Of a DNA stretch of 64,000 bases, positions 1 through 9,290 are shown one piece after another. Origin of the DNA: Lawsonella sp012842085 (GTDB lineage Bacteria > Actinomycetota > Actinomycetes > Mycobacteriales > Mycobacteriaceae); assembly GCA_036749735.1 (NCBI GenBank), contig DAINXV010000001.1:372001-436000 (forward strand). The letters run 5' to 3'. The notes under the pieces are model-generated. The model searched no databases and was not told where the DNA came from. It was given only the letters and a program-made list of their open reading frames with translations. How positions within the stretch are numbered: the stretch's first letter is position 1; each line of letters starts with the position of its first letter. Made by a program: the position numbers and the translations under genes.

Positions 1-1
1 C

Positions 2-607
2 ACTGCCGATGAGGACAAACTTAAAGATTCCCTCCCAGCAGGCCCCGAACTAGTGCAAGAACTTGCGCGTTGCAAAGCCCGCAACGTTGCTGGTCGCCTC
101 CCCACAGAACACCCGAAGGCAGCAGCAGATGCCCTCGTCATCGGCTCCGATTCGATGCTGTTGACGGAATCGGGGGACCTTATTGGCAAACCGTTAACCG
201 TCACCAACACCATTAAACACTGGCAAAAGGTGCGGGGAACCACCGCCCAACTCATCACTGGACATACCCTGATTCGGGTCACTGCAGGCGTAGTTGAAGA
301 GCATGGCGCACAGTCATCCAACTACCCGCATGCGGAAGCAGTAAGTTCCACCAAGCTGTTTTTCGGGACTCCCGACGATCGCGATATTGAACGCTACGCG
401 CGCACTGGGGAACCGCTCTACTGCGCAGGTGGCTTCACGTTGGAGGCGCTGGGCGGCTGGTTTATTGACCGCATTGAAGGTGACCCCTCCAACGTCATTG
501 GACTCAGTTTGCCCACGGTGCGCAGGCTGGCCGCCGAACTGGGGGTCGCCGCAACAGAACTGTGGAATATTGCTCCCGAGATGGGCGACGACCAACAAGT
601 AAATTAG
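2..607 (+). CDS. maf: Maf-family nucleoside triphosphate pyrophosphatase (5' end missing)
   Basis: The reading frame is open to the left edge, so the true start lies outside the window; the GTG at 53 is internal because conserved Maf sequence (LVQELARCKARNVA) spans it. The visible part has the Maf core: a GSDSM segment with the catalytic aspartate followed by LIGKP, the TGH strand and a C-terminal VIGLSLP motif that is typical of the family. Maf proteins hydrolyse non-canonical or modified nucleoside triphosphates to monophosphates in the cytoplasm. It sits just before the carboxylase epsilon subunit and rhodanese genes, a grouping also known in mycobacteria next to accD5/accE5. The full protein is probably a little over 200 residues. 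Confidence 0.9.
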   Translation, partial: TADEDKLKDSLPAGPELVQELARCKARNVAGRLPTEHPKAAADALVIGSDSMLLTESGDLIGKPLTVTNTIKHWQKVRGTTAQLITGHTLIRVTAGVVEEHGAQSSNYPHAEAVSSTKLFFGTPDDRDIERYARTGEPLYCAGGFTLEALGGWFIDRIEGDPSNVIGLSLPTVRRLAAELGVAATELWNIAPEMGDDQQVN

Positions 608-690
608 AATTTCCCGATTTGATCACTAAACTGGAGAGAGTCCTGCCGATCTACACAATCGGTCTCCTCCCCAAACAACCCTGAAGGTGC

Positions 691-915
691 ATGATGACCT
701 CCGAACACGAACAGCGTTTTAGCGTCGTTAAAGGTAACCCCTCGGATGCGGACATCGCAGCTATTGACAAAGCTCTCAGCACACTTGCTCACGAAGCCAA
801 CACCGACACCATGCCGTACGTTACTAACGCGCGCAACAACTGGGGAGATGCTTCGCGACAGTTCGACCCAGTACATGCATTTGCTCCCACCGCTTATATC
901 AACCTAAAGGGATAA
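691..915 (+). CDS. accE: Acyl-CoA carboxylase epsilon subunit
   Basis: A 74-residue protein with the epsilon-subunit pattern: an N-terminal VVKGNPSDADIAAI stretch, a helical middle and a C-terminal tail containing NNWGDASRQ. The epsilon subunit is a small scaffold known in mycobacteria and streptomycetes that tightens the complex between the biotinylated alpha subunit (AccA3) and a beta carboxyltransferase (AccD) which makes malonyl- or methylmalonyl-CoA for fatty and mycolic acid synthesis. ATG codons lie at 691 and 694; the GAAGG at 683-687 is better spaced for 694. The partner alpha subunit is about 1 kb downstream. In M. tuberculosis, from memory, accE5 precedes maf, whereas here it follows maf. 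Confidence 0.78.
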   Translation: MMTSEHEQRFSVVKGNPSDADIAAIDKALSTLAHEANTDTMPYVTNARNNWGDASRQFDPVHAFAPTAYINLKG

Positions 916-957
916 CTTTTCCCCTGGTTGGTCTGATCACTTTCAACGGAGGAAAAA

Positions 958-1872
958 GTGGCCGCCCCTTTCGACCCGAATCCCCGCTTCCAGGATTACT
1001 CCCATCCGGAACGCCTGGTATCTACAGAATGGCTAGCGGAACATCTCGATTACCCGAGCCTTCGCATCTTCGAATGCAATGCGGATAGCTTGCTCTACGA
1101 CATTGGCCACATCCCGGGAGCTCTCCGTATCGATTGGCAACAGGACCTTTTCGATCCCATCACCCACGACGTTGTGAACGGACACCAGTTCGCAACCTTG
1201 ATGCGCCACCTGGGTGTACGCCAAGGCGACACCATTGTTCTTTATGGGGATAAAGGCAACCGCTGGGCTGCCCATGCCGCCTGGGTGTTTACTCTCTTCG
1301 GCCACGCAGATGTGCGCCTCCTGGACGGTGGCCGCGATGCTTGGTTCATGGAGGAACGTCCCTCCAGCTTCGCAGTACGCGACTACCCGCCCTCCGATTA
1401 CCCATTACTGGAACGGAAAGACAAGTACCTGCGGGTCTACCAGCTTGATGTGCTTGAGCTGCTGGGCCGGGCATTGGTGCTGGATGTCCGGGACGAAAAC
1501 CATTACCGGGGCGAAATGGATCGCTCACAAGGGCTGGTTACCAGCCGCTATGGCCATATTCCTACCGCCCATAACATTCCTTGGGACCAAGCAATCGGTC
1601 CCGATAGTCGTTTTCGCTCCCGTAAGACCCTGGAAGAAAACTATGGGTTACTGCGCGAAATCGACACGCGCTACGATGTTGTCACCTACTGTGAAAATGG
1701 TGAACGCGCTAGCCACACCTGGTTCATACTGACCTATTTGCTGGGATACGACAATGTCTTTAACTATGACGGATCCTGGCTGGAGTGGGGCAACTCCATG
1801 CGGATGCCCATCGTGCGCGGTGCCCGCCCCGGAAAGAAACCCCCGCGTCCCCAACTTCACGCACGTCGTTAG
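958..1872 (+). CDS. sseA: Thiosulfate/3-mercaptopyruvate sulfurtransferase (SseA type)
   Basis: A 304-residue tandem-rhodanese protein. The N-terminal inactive rhodanese domain (about residues 18-140) contains HIPGALRIDW; the C-terminal domain (about 165-285) contains the active-site loop CENGERAS with the persulfide-forming cysteine at 245, then GYDNVFNYDGSWLEWG. Such enzymes move sulfane sulfur from thiosulfate or mercaptopyruvate to acceptors such as cyanide or thiols. The start is the GTG at 958, preceded by GGAGG at 948-952. Its position between accE and accA3 is the usual one in Mycobacteriales, where the gene is known as sseA. No truncation is visible. Confidence 0.92.
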   Translation: MAAPFDPNPRFQDYSHPERLVSTEWLAEHLDYPSLRIFECNADSLLYDIGHIPGALRIDWQQDLFDPITHDVVNGHQFATLMRHLGVRQGDTIVLYGDKGNRWAAHAAWVFTLFGHADVRLLDGGRDAWFMEERPSSFAVRDYPPSDYPLLERKDKYLRVYQLDVLELLGRALVLDVRDENHYRGEMDRSQGLVTSRYGHIPTAHNIPWDQAIGPDSRFRSRKTLEENYGLLREIDTRYDVVTYCENGERASHTWFILTYLLGYDNVFNYDGSWLEWGNSMRMPIVRGARPGKKPPRPQLHARR

Positions 1873-1974
1873 TGTTCGATCAGCAAAAGGCGTAAACTGA
1901 AAACGTTATTTGCAGTGTCGCCGGAAAACTGGCACACGATCGGATAGCCAACCGAATAGTCACAGGAGAAGAGA

Positions 1975-3765
<1,791 letters not shown>

Positions 3766-3839
3766 GTAAACATCGGTTTATAGTTGCCAAATCCGAAGCA
3801 GCTAAATGCCTGTACTAAAACCTCAGAAAGCCCGCTAAG

Positions 3840-3892
3840 AAACTCTCTACCACCAGCGTTACTGCTTTACACACTGGTTAGGTAGAGAGTTT
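3840..3892 (+). terminator. Stem-loop terminator after accA3
   Basis: A 12-base perfect inverted repeat (AAACTCTCTACC at 3840-3851 and GGTAGAGAGTTT at 3881-3892), with an inner ACCAG/CTGGT pairing that extends the stem, is followed by TTTCTGTT-like sequence. It lies 75 bases after the accA3 stop and about 80 bases before glpK. Confidence 0.7.
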
Positions 3893-3971
3893 TCTGTTGC
3901 GATAACTTCTCGGAAAACGCCCTCTGTTCAGCTATATTGGATACAAACCTACGCCTATAAAGGAGCATTAC

Positions 3972-5492
3972 ATGCCCAGCTCTCGCTATGTTATTGCCCT
4001 TGATCAAGACACTGTGTTTACACACTGCAGCGTGTTTGATCACGACGGCAAGCTGATTGTCACCACTGAGCGTGACCATCGCCAGATTCTCCCGGCTCCT
4101 GGCAGGGTCGAGCACGATCCCATGGAAATTTGGAAGAATGCTCGTCTCACCCTCGCAGAAGCGCTTGCGATCCTCGAAATAACCTCCAACGATGTCGCTG
4201 CACTCGGCATTACCAACCAGCGTGAAACCGCCGTCCTGTGGGACAAAACCACCGGCGAACCTATCTGCAACGCTATCGTTTGGCAGGACACTCGGTCGGA
4301 AAACATTCTTGCGGAAGTCGTCGAAAAGGTGGGTGCCGACCGCATCACCGAAGTTACTGGACTTCCCCCCACCAACTACTTTGCCGCACCCCGCATCAAA
4401 TGGATGCTCAACAATATCCCGGGTGCCCGCGAAAAGGCCGACAAGGGCGAACTCCTCTTCGGAACGATGGACACGTGGCTCATCTGGAACCTCACCGGTG
4501 GTGCTAAAGGATCCGTGGATGGTCCGGCCAAGCACGTCACCGACGTTTCCAACGCTTCCCGCACCATGCTGATGAATTTGGATAGCTGCAGCTGGGACCC
4601 AGAAATGTGCCAGGCTTTCGACATTCCAGCCAGTATCCTGCCCCGCATTAAATCCTCTTCACAAGTCATGGGGCATGTGCGCCGCCGCGGACCGCTCCCC
4701 GGTGTCCCCATTTCAGGTGTTTTGGGTGACCAGCAGGCAGCTGCCTTTGGACAAGCCTGCCTCTCCCCCGGCGAAGCGAAAGTATCCTATGGCACCGGCA
4801 ACTCTCTTTTGCTGAACGTAGGAAACAAGCGCGCCAAAACCACTGAGGGCATTATTTCAACCGTCTTCTACCGGCTCGATGAAGGGGACCCCGTCTATGC
4901 TCTCGAGGGCTCCATCGCCGTTACCGGCCTGGCTGTCCGCTGGCTGCGGGACAATATGGGATTCTTCAACCAGTCTGATGACATCGAGAAACTGGCGGCA
5001 GAAGTAGAGGATAACGGTGGCGTCTACTTCGTCCCCGCATTCTCAGGCATCATGGCACCCCGGTGGCGCGAAGACGCCCGCGGCACCATCGTCGGCCTCA
5101 CCCGCTATGCGAACCGTCACCACATTGCACGTGCCGCCCTGGAAGCTACTGCCTACCAAACTCGCGAAGTCGCTGACGCTATGCGCAACAACGCAGATGT
5201 GCAGTTGAAGAGTGTGAAGGTGGACGGCGGTATGACGGAGAACGATCTCCTCATGCAGTTCCAAGCCGACATGTTGGGCTGCCCAGTGGTGCGTGGCCAA
5301 TTGCGCCAGAATGCCGCCCTTGGCGCCGCCTATGCTGCTGGCCTTGCGGTGCGGTTCTGGTCGTCCACCGACGAAATCCGTTCCAACTGGGTTCCCAGTG
5401 AAATGTGGACCCCGAAGATGGATGAAGCAGAACGCGAAAACCTTTTCCACAACTGGAATAAGGCGGTTGAGCGCTCCCTCAACTGGGCCTAA
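3972..5492 (+). CDS. glpK: Glycerol kinase homologue with a degraded ATP-loop motif
   Basis: A 506-residue FGGY-family protein aligning end to end with GlpK, which phosphorylates glycerol to glycerol-3-phosphate. Glycerol-binding landmarks are present: ITNQRET, NAIVWQ, a Tyr in PTNYF, and the catalytic Asp in LGDQQAA. The adenine side has YGTG and LGAAYAAG. The strongly conserved N-terminal phosphate loop DQGTTSSR is instead DQDTVFTH (residues 11-18), and the segment normally written ETTALG is QNAALG. These changes hit residues that contact the ATP phosphates, so activity is uncertain. The start is ATG 3972 with AGGAG at 3961-3965. The frame is intact and ends in the usual NWA-type C terminus, so this is not an obvious pseudogene. 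Confidence 0.88.
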   Translation: MPSSRYVIALDQDTVFTHCSVFDHDGKLIVTTERDHRQILPAPGRVEHDPMEIWKNARLTLAEALAILEITSNDVAALGITNQRETAVLWDKTTGEPICNAIVWQDTRSENILAEVVEKVGADRITEVTGLPPTNYFAAPRIKWMLNNIPGAREKADKGELLFGTMDTWLIWNLTGGAKGSVDGPAKHVTDVSNASRTMLMNLDSCSWDPEMCQAFDIPASILPRIKSSSQVMGHVRRRGPLPGVPISGVLGDQQAAAFGQACLSPGEAKVSYGTGNSLLLNVGNKRAKTTEGIISTVFYRLDEGDPVYALEGSIAVTGLAVRWLRDNMGFFNQSDDIEKLAAEVEDNGGVYFVPAFSGIMAPRWREDARGTIVGLTRYANRHHIARAALEATAYQTREVADAMRNNADVQLKSVKVDGGMTENDLLMQFQADMLGCPVVRGQLRQNAALGAAYAAGLAVRFWSSTDEIRSNWVPSEMWTPKMDEAERENLFHNWNKAVERSLNWA

Positions 5493-5508
5493 TTTTTCTT
5501 AAATCGCA

Positions 5509-5556
5509 GAGGCGTCTTTCGGCAATCGCACAAAAGTGGTGGCCGGAAGGCGCCTC
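5509..5556 (+). terminator. Stem-loop terminator after glpK
   Basis: A 14-base stem (5509-5522 with 5543-5556, two G-U pairs, 20-base loop) starts 16 bases after the glpK stop. It separates glpK from the next gene, whose ATG is only 18 bases beyond the right arm. Confidence 0.6.
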
Positions 5557-5562
5557 TCACGA

Positions 5563-5568
5563 TATTCT
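5563..5568 (+). promoter_or_regulatory. Candidate -10 element for a leaderless transcript
   Basis: TATTCT ends six bases before the ATG at 5575, and there is no well-placed Shine-Dalgarno sequence. This spacing is what is known for leaderless mRNAs in actinobacteria, where transcription starts at or next to the start codon. No clear -35 was identified. Confidence 0.4.
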
Positions 5569-5574
5569 CAAGGT

Positions 5575-6099
5575 ATGCCACTCTATGCTGCTTATGGGAC
5601 CAACATGGACCCCGACCGAATGCGCCGCCATGCACCCCATTCTCCACTCGTGGGAACAGCATGGTTAGAAGGCTGGCGCCTTACCTTCGCCGGAGCAGAC
5701 CTCGGATGGGAGGGGGCCCTAGCAACAGTCGTGGAAGACCCCAATAGTCGGGTTTTCGTTGCGCTCTATGATGTCCCCGAACATGATGAGCCTTCCCTCG
5801 ACCAATGGGAAGGCGATGAACTGGTTTCACACCGCAAGATCCACACCCGCGTAAATGCCCGCATCACCAGCCCGCAACGTCCGGGCTCACTCGAATACAC
5901 CGACGCGGATGCTCCGGTCCTCGAAAAATCTGTCATGGTGTGGTTTTACGTACTGGATGCCTACGAAGGTGGCCTGCCTTCTGCACACTATTTAGGTATT
6001 TTGGCGGACTCCGCTGAAGCCGCCGGGGCACCCCGCAGCTACGCTAAAGAACTTCGCATGCGCAGCTGTGACGGTTTTGGTCCCGGGCAACTCCAGTAA
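5575..6099 (+). CDS. Gamma-glutamylcyclotransferase-like (AIG2/GGCT fold) protein
   Basis: A 174-residue protein starting MPLYAAYGTNMDP, which is the glycine-rich substrate loop (YGxN) of the gamma-glutamylcyclotransferase fold. The conserved QWEGDELVSHRKIH segment supplies the acidic residues typical of the family. These enzymes release 5-oxoproline from gamma-glutamyl amino acids or peptides, but many bacterial members are uncharacterised, so the substrate is not known. A GTG at 5536 would give a longer form, but it lies inside the glpK terminator hairpin and the family begins at the ATG at 5575. It ends 40 bases from the convergent permease gene. Confidence 0.75.
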   Translation: MPLYAAYGTNMDPDRMRRHAPHSPLVGTAWLEGWRLTFAGADLGWEGALATVVEDPNSRVFVALYDVPEHDEPSLDQWEGDELVSHRKIHTRVNARITSPQRPGSLEYTDADAPVLEKSVMVWFYVLDAYEGGLPSAHYLGILADSAEAAGAPRSYAKELRMRSCDGFGPGQLQ

Positions 6100-6138
6100 C
6101 CTCGACCGCAACACCTGCCTGCCAGCTACGACTCCTTT

Positions 6139-8109
6139 TTAGCCGATATGAACGGTCGGGCGCTGGCTTCTATCCGCCTCCGCCCGGCGCAACACTTCAT
6201 GCGTCACCGTCGCCACTTCCCCTTGCCCAAAGAAGAGGAAACGCAGCAGTGACTTGGTGGGGTTGGCTTCCGTCCACTCGAAGTAAATATCGGGAACTAC
6301 TCCCGTCACGTCCCTGATATAGAGCAAAATAGCGGCAATAGCGTTGGGTACACCTGGCGCATCCACCCACAGCACCCTATGTTTGCCGCGTGTTCTGCCG
6401 TGCACTTCCAGGAGTGAATCAAAATCGGAGGCGTCTTTCACATTGACCTCCAGGAAGACCACCGGCACATTCTCAGCAATGCGAGAGATGCTGCGCTGCA
6501 CATTTTCTTTGAGAGTGTATTCGTCATCCTCAAAAAAGTGCGGTTCGTGCGCAACGATTGCCAGGTGGTTGCGGCGTTTGGCAGCTTTCAGCACTTTGCG
6601 GGCTTCCTCGTCAAAGACGATATCTTGCACACGCAGTTCGTAGGCGCGGTGGAACCGGGAGACGAAGGAGATGACAATGATGGTGACGGTGAAGATCGCG
6701 GCTATCTGCGCACCTTCGGGGCGTTCAAAAATATTAACGATGGTGGTATAGATAAAAATGACAGTGACCAGGGATGCCGCAAAACATTTGGTTTTGTGGT
6801 GTTCCCGCCAATAAACAAGTGCGACTGCGAAGCTAGCTGAAGTAATTAGTACCAACACCCCGGTGGCATAGGCGGCACCCTGATGGTCTACATCAGCTTT
6901 GAAAATCCACACCACAAACATGGCGATGATGCCGAAAACTAGCGCGAGGGGTCGGGTGTGTGCTGCCCACTCAGGGGCCATTCCGTAACGCGGTAGGTAA
7001 CGCGGCACAATATTGAGCAGCCCAGCCATCGCGGAAGCTCCGGCAAACCAGAGGATAAGGATGGTGGCGATGTCGTAGATAGTTCCGAAACTATTGCCGA
7101 GGTATTCGTGTGCAATGAAGGCGAGGGCACGTCCGTTGGCTCGTCCTCTTTCCGCAAATTCTGCTGCCGGGATAAGCAGGGTGGTGACGATGCTGGAACA
7201 GAGCAGAAAAGCACTCATGGTGAGGGCGGAGACTGTCAGCATTTTGCGGACTCCCCGCACCCGTTGGGCGATGCGTTCGGCGCGGGTACCTTCCCCTCCC
7301 TTGATTTGTGGCATAACCACTACCCCGGTTTCGAATCCGGACATGCCCAGTGCCAATTTGGGAAACACCACTAGGGAAATAGCCACCATGGCGAGTGGGT
7401 TCGAATGCTGCGAAATAAGCAGATTCTGCCAGGCCACCACCACTTCTGGTTGCTGGATGATCTGGTAGAAGCCGGCGCCCAGCACCACCGTGTTGAGTGT
7501 GAGAAATGCGACTACGAGCACCACTGAGATGCGGATTGCTTCCCCGAAACCATTCAAGAAAACGATTGTCAAAAGCACCAACATGCTGACCGTAATGATG
7601 ACGTTGTGGCCTGTAAAGATACTTGGGGTGTAGGGGTTTTCCAGAATGTGGGCAGTGGCGTCAGAGGCCGACAAGGTCATGGTGATGAGGTAGTCGGTGG
7701 CACAGAATCCAAGCAGGATAAGCACCAGGATTTTGCCGCCCCACCGAGGTAGAAGTTTTTCTAGCATCCCGATGGAGCCCGTCCCGAGGGGTGCCTCTTT
7801 CGCTACTCGGCGATAGATAGGAAGGGCACCCAACAGGGTGAGGAGAATCAGCACAATGGTGGCGAGTGGCGCGAGGGCGCCTGCTGCTAAGGCGGCAATA
7901 CCGGGTTGGTAGCCGAGGGTGGAGAAGTAATCGACACCCGATAGACACATGACCTTATACCAGGGGTGACGGTGCGCATCATGCGATACACGACCGTGCG
8001 GACCCTGTAGAGTAGCGGGTTCGTGTTGCGTATCTGCGACGAACCAGTGTGCAATACTCTGGCGGAAACAGCGGGTTTTAGAGCTATTTTCCGGTGAAGT
8101 TTTTATCAC
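6139..8109 (-). CDS. APC-superfamily amino-acid permease-like protein
   Basis: A 656-residue membrane protein. After a hydrophilic N terminus of about 55 residues comes the VMCLSGVDYFSTLGYQPGIAA segment typical of APC transporters, then about twelve hydrophobic segments to about residue 470, and a roughly 180-residue soluble C-terminal domain (RVQDIVFDEEARKVLKAAKRRNH onward). Large actinobacterial APC proteins of this length, annotated as amino acid transporters, share this layout; the substrate cannot be told from sequence. The GTG at 8109 is taken as the start, with no strong ribosome-binding site. It lies downstream of upp on the same strand, across a 67-base AT-rich gap. Confidence 0.75.
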   Translation of the reverse strand: MIKTSPENSSKTRCFRQSIAHWFVADTQHEPATLQGPHGRVSHDAHRHPWYKVMCLSGVDYFSTLGYQPGIAALAAGALAPLATIVLILLTLLGALPIYRRVAKEAPLGTGSIGMLEKLLPRWGGKILVLILLGFCATDYLITMTLSASDATAHILENPYTPSIFTGHNVIITVSMLVLLTIVFLNGFGEAIRISVVLVVAFLTLNTVVLGAGFYQIIQQPEVVVAWQNLLISQHSNPLAMVAISLVVFPKLALGMSGFETGVVVMPQIKGGEGTRAERIAQRVRGVRKMLTVSALTMSAFLLCSSIVTTLLIPAAEFAERGRANGRALAFIAHEYLGNSFGTIYDIATILILWFAGASAMAGLLNIVPRYLPRYGMAPEWAAHTRPLALVFGIIAMFVVWIFKADVDHQGAAYATGVLVLITSASFAVALVYWREHHKTKCFAASLVTVIFIYTTIVNIFERPEGAQIAAIFTVTIIVISFVSRFHRAYELRVQDIVFDEEARKVLKAAKRRNHLAIVAHEPHFFEDDEYTLKENVQRSISRIAENVPVVFLEVNVKDASDFDSLLEVHGRTRGKHRVLWVDAPGVPNAIAAILLYIRDVTGVVPDIYFEWTEANPTKSLLRFLFFGQGEVATVTHEVLRRAEADRSQRPTVHIG

Positions 8110-8176
8110 GAAAAAGTAGCATACTCTTTTCCGTGATTCTGCGAAATATATTTATATAAAAAGCTATTGGTTAATT

Positions 8177-8821
8177 TTATTGGACAGATGTGTCGTCGTA
8201 ACGCGGCCCATAGAGCCGATCCCCTGCATCGCCAAGACCAGGCACAATGAAGGCGTCTTTGTTCAGCCCGTCGTCGATGCTGGCCGTCACGAGCCGCACT
8301 GGCATGTCGGAATTAGCTAGGGCTTCTACCCCTTGAGGTGCCGCAACCATGCACACTGCGGTTATGTCTTGAGCACCGCGCGCAACCAGTAGCTCCAGAG
8401 TATGGAGCATCGATCCCCCGGTAGCCAGCATCGGGTCGATAACAAATACCGGCTGGGTGGAGAGGTCTTCCGGAAGTGCCTCAAGATACGGTACCGGCTG
8501 GTGTGTTTCTTCGTCTCGAGCCATTCCCACAAAACCGACCTGGGCGTCGGGAATCATTGACATGGCGGCGTCTACCATGCCCAGCCCAGCCCGGATAACC
8601 GGAACCAACAGGGGCGGATTATCCAACCGGTAACCGCTGGTGTCACAAATGGGGGTGGTGATGGGTATGACCTCGGTGGGCAGCTTGCGGGAAGCTTCAT
8701 AGATGAGCATCTGGGCTAACTCGTTGAGAGCTGCCCGAAATTGGGCGTTGCTGCTGCGTTTATCGCGCATCGTGGTGAGGCGGGACTGGGCTAGGGGGTG
8801 GTCGATGACGTAAACATCCAT
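8177..8821 (-). CDS. upp: Uracil phosphoribosyltransferase
   Basis: A 214-residue protein of normal UPRTase length. The PRPP-binding loop VIDPMLATGGSM occupies residues 127-138 and the uracil-binding GLGDAGDR is near the C terminus. It converts uracil and PRPP to UMP in pyrimidine salvage. RAGLGM (residues 77-82) is a further family signature. It is divergent from the secretion-associated cassette that follows, and the 151-base gap between them carries the cassette's presumed promoter. Confidence 0.96.
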   Translation of the reverse strand: MDVYVIDHPLAQSRLTTMRDKRSSNAQFRAALNELAQMLIYEASRKLPTEVIPITTPICDTSGYRLDNPPLLVPVIRAGLGMVDAAMSMIPDAQVGFVGMARDEETHQPVPYLEALPEDLSTQPVFVIDPMLATGGSMLHTLELLVARGAQDITAVCMVAAPQGVEALANSDMPVRLVTASIDDGLNKDAFIVPGLGDAGDRLYGPRYDDTSVQ

Positions 8822-8925
8822 GGTTCATATTTTGGCACACGGCTGTTGTTTTTGAGTGATTCAGACGGTTCTCTAAAAAATTTGAAGAATTTTGAAATCG
8901 AGGAAACCTAACGGACCGTAGCGGC

Positions 8926-8939
8926 GTCATATGTATGAC
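8926..8939. promoter_or_regulatory. Palindrome upstream of the ESX-like cassette
   Basis: GTCATA-TG-TATGAC is a 14-base inverted repeat with perfect six-base arms, located 33 bases before the ATG at 8973. A TTGAAA at 8892-8897 could be a -35. The palindrome would then lie downstream of or over the start site, a repressor-like position. The binding protein is unknown. Confidence 0.35.
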
Positions 8940-8972
8940 AATCACTCCACAGAAGGGGGGACTAGGTCTCTT

Positions 8973-9290
8973 ATGGGTATTAATCAAGTATCTGCAGACG
9001 TTCCTGCAATCACTGCTTTTGGAACAGCTCTAGGTACCGCTGGTGCGGGTCTGGCAACTGTTCGCGGCGCTTCCGATCTGGCGAATGCCGCTGTTATTCT
9101 CCCAACTCTCGGCATTGTGGCTACAGAGTATGCGGCTGCCTATGGTGCTGCTCGTGCCGCCCAGAGTGCTGGTTTTGCGTCGGTTATCGCACGCATCGAA
9201 GACAGTGCAGCTCGCGCGGCCGCTACCGCAGCGTCCTACAGCGGAACCGAAGGAATGAACACGGCAGCACTAGGTAAGGAGTCCTTCTAA
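8973..9290 (+). CDS. Small helical ESX-secretion-associated protein, EspC/WXG100-like
   Basis: A 105-residue, Ala/Gly-rich protein with no signal peptide, predicted to be two long helices, ending in a short tail with SYSGTE. The Y89-S-G-T-E93 pattern matches the YxxxD/E general signal of type VII secretion substrates. The VIARIEDSAARAAATAASY helix resembles the C-terminal helix of EspC-family proteins (ESX-1 secretion-associated, DUF2580). The start is placed at ATG 8973, behind AGAAGGGGGG (8951-8960); an in-frame ATG at 8931 would add 14 residues. Its stop overlaps the next start (TAATG), implying translational coupling and a probable partner relation with the NlpC/P60 protein. The family assignment is by pattern only. 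Confidence 0.65.
   Translation: MGINQVSADVPAITAFGTALGTAGAGLATVRGASDLANAAVILPTLGIVATEYAAAYGAARAAQSAGFASVIARIEDSAARAAATAASYSGTEGMNTAALGKESF

Noticed and set aside
645..667. CCGAT/ATCGG hairpin between maf and accE as a terminator
   Set aside because: The stem is only five bases with a seven-base loop and no T run; outer pairing is irregular.
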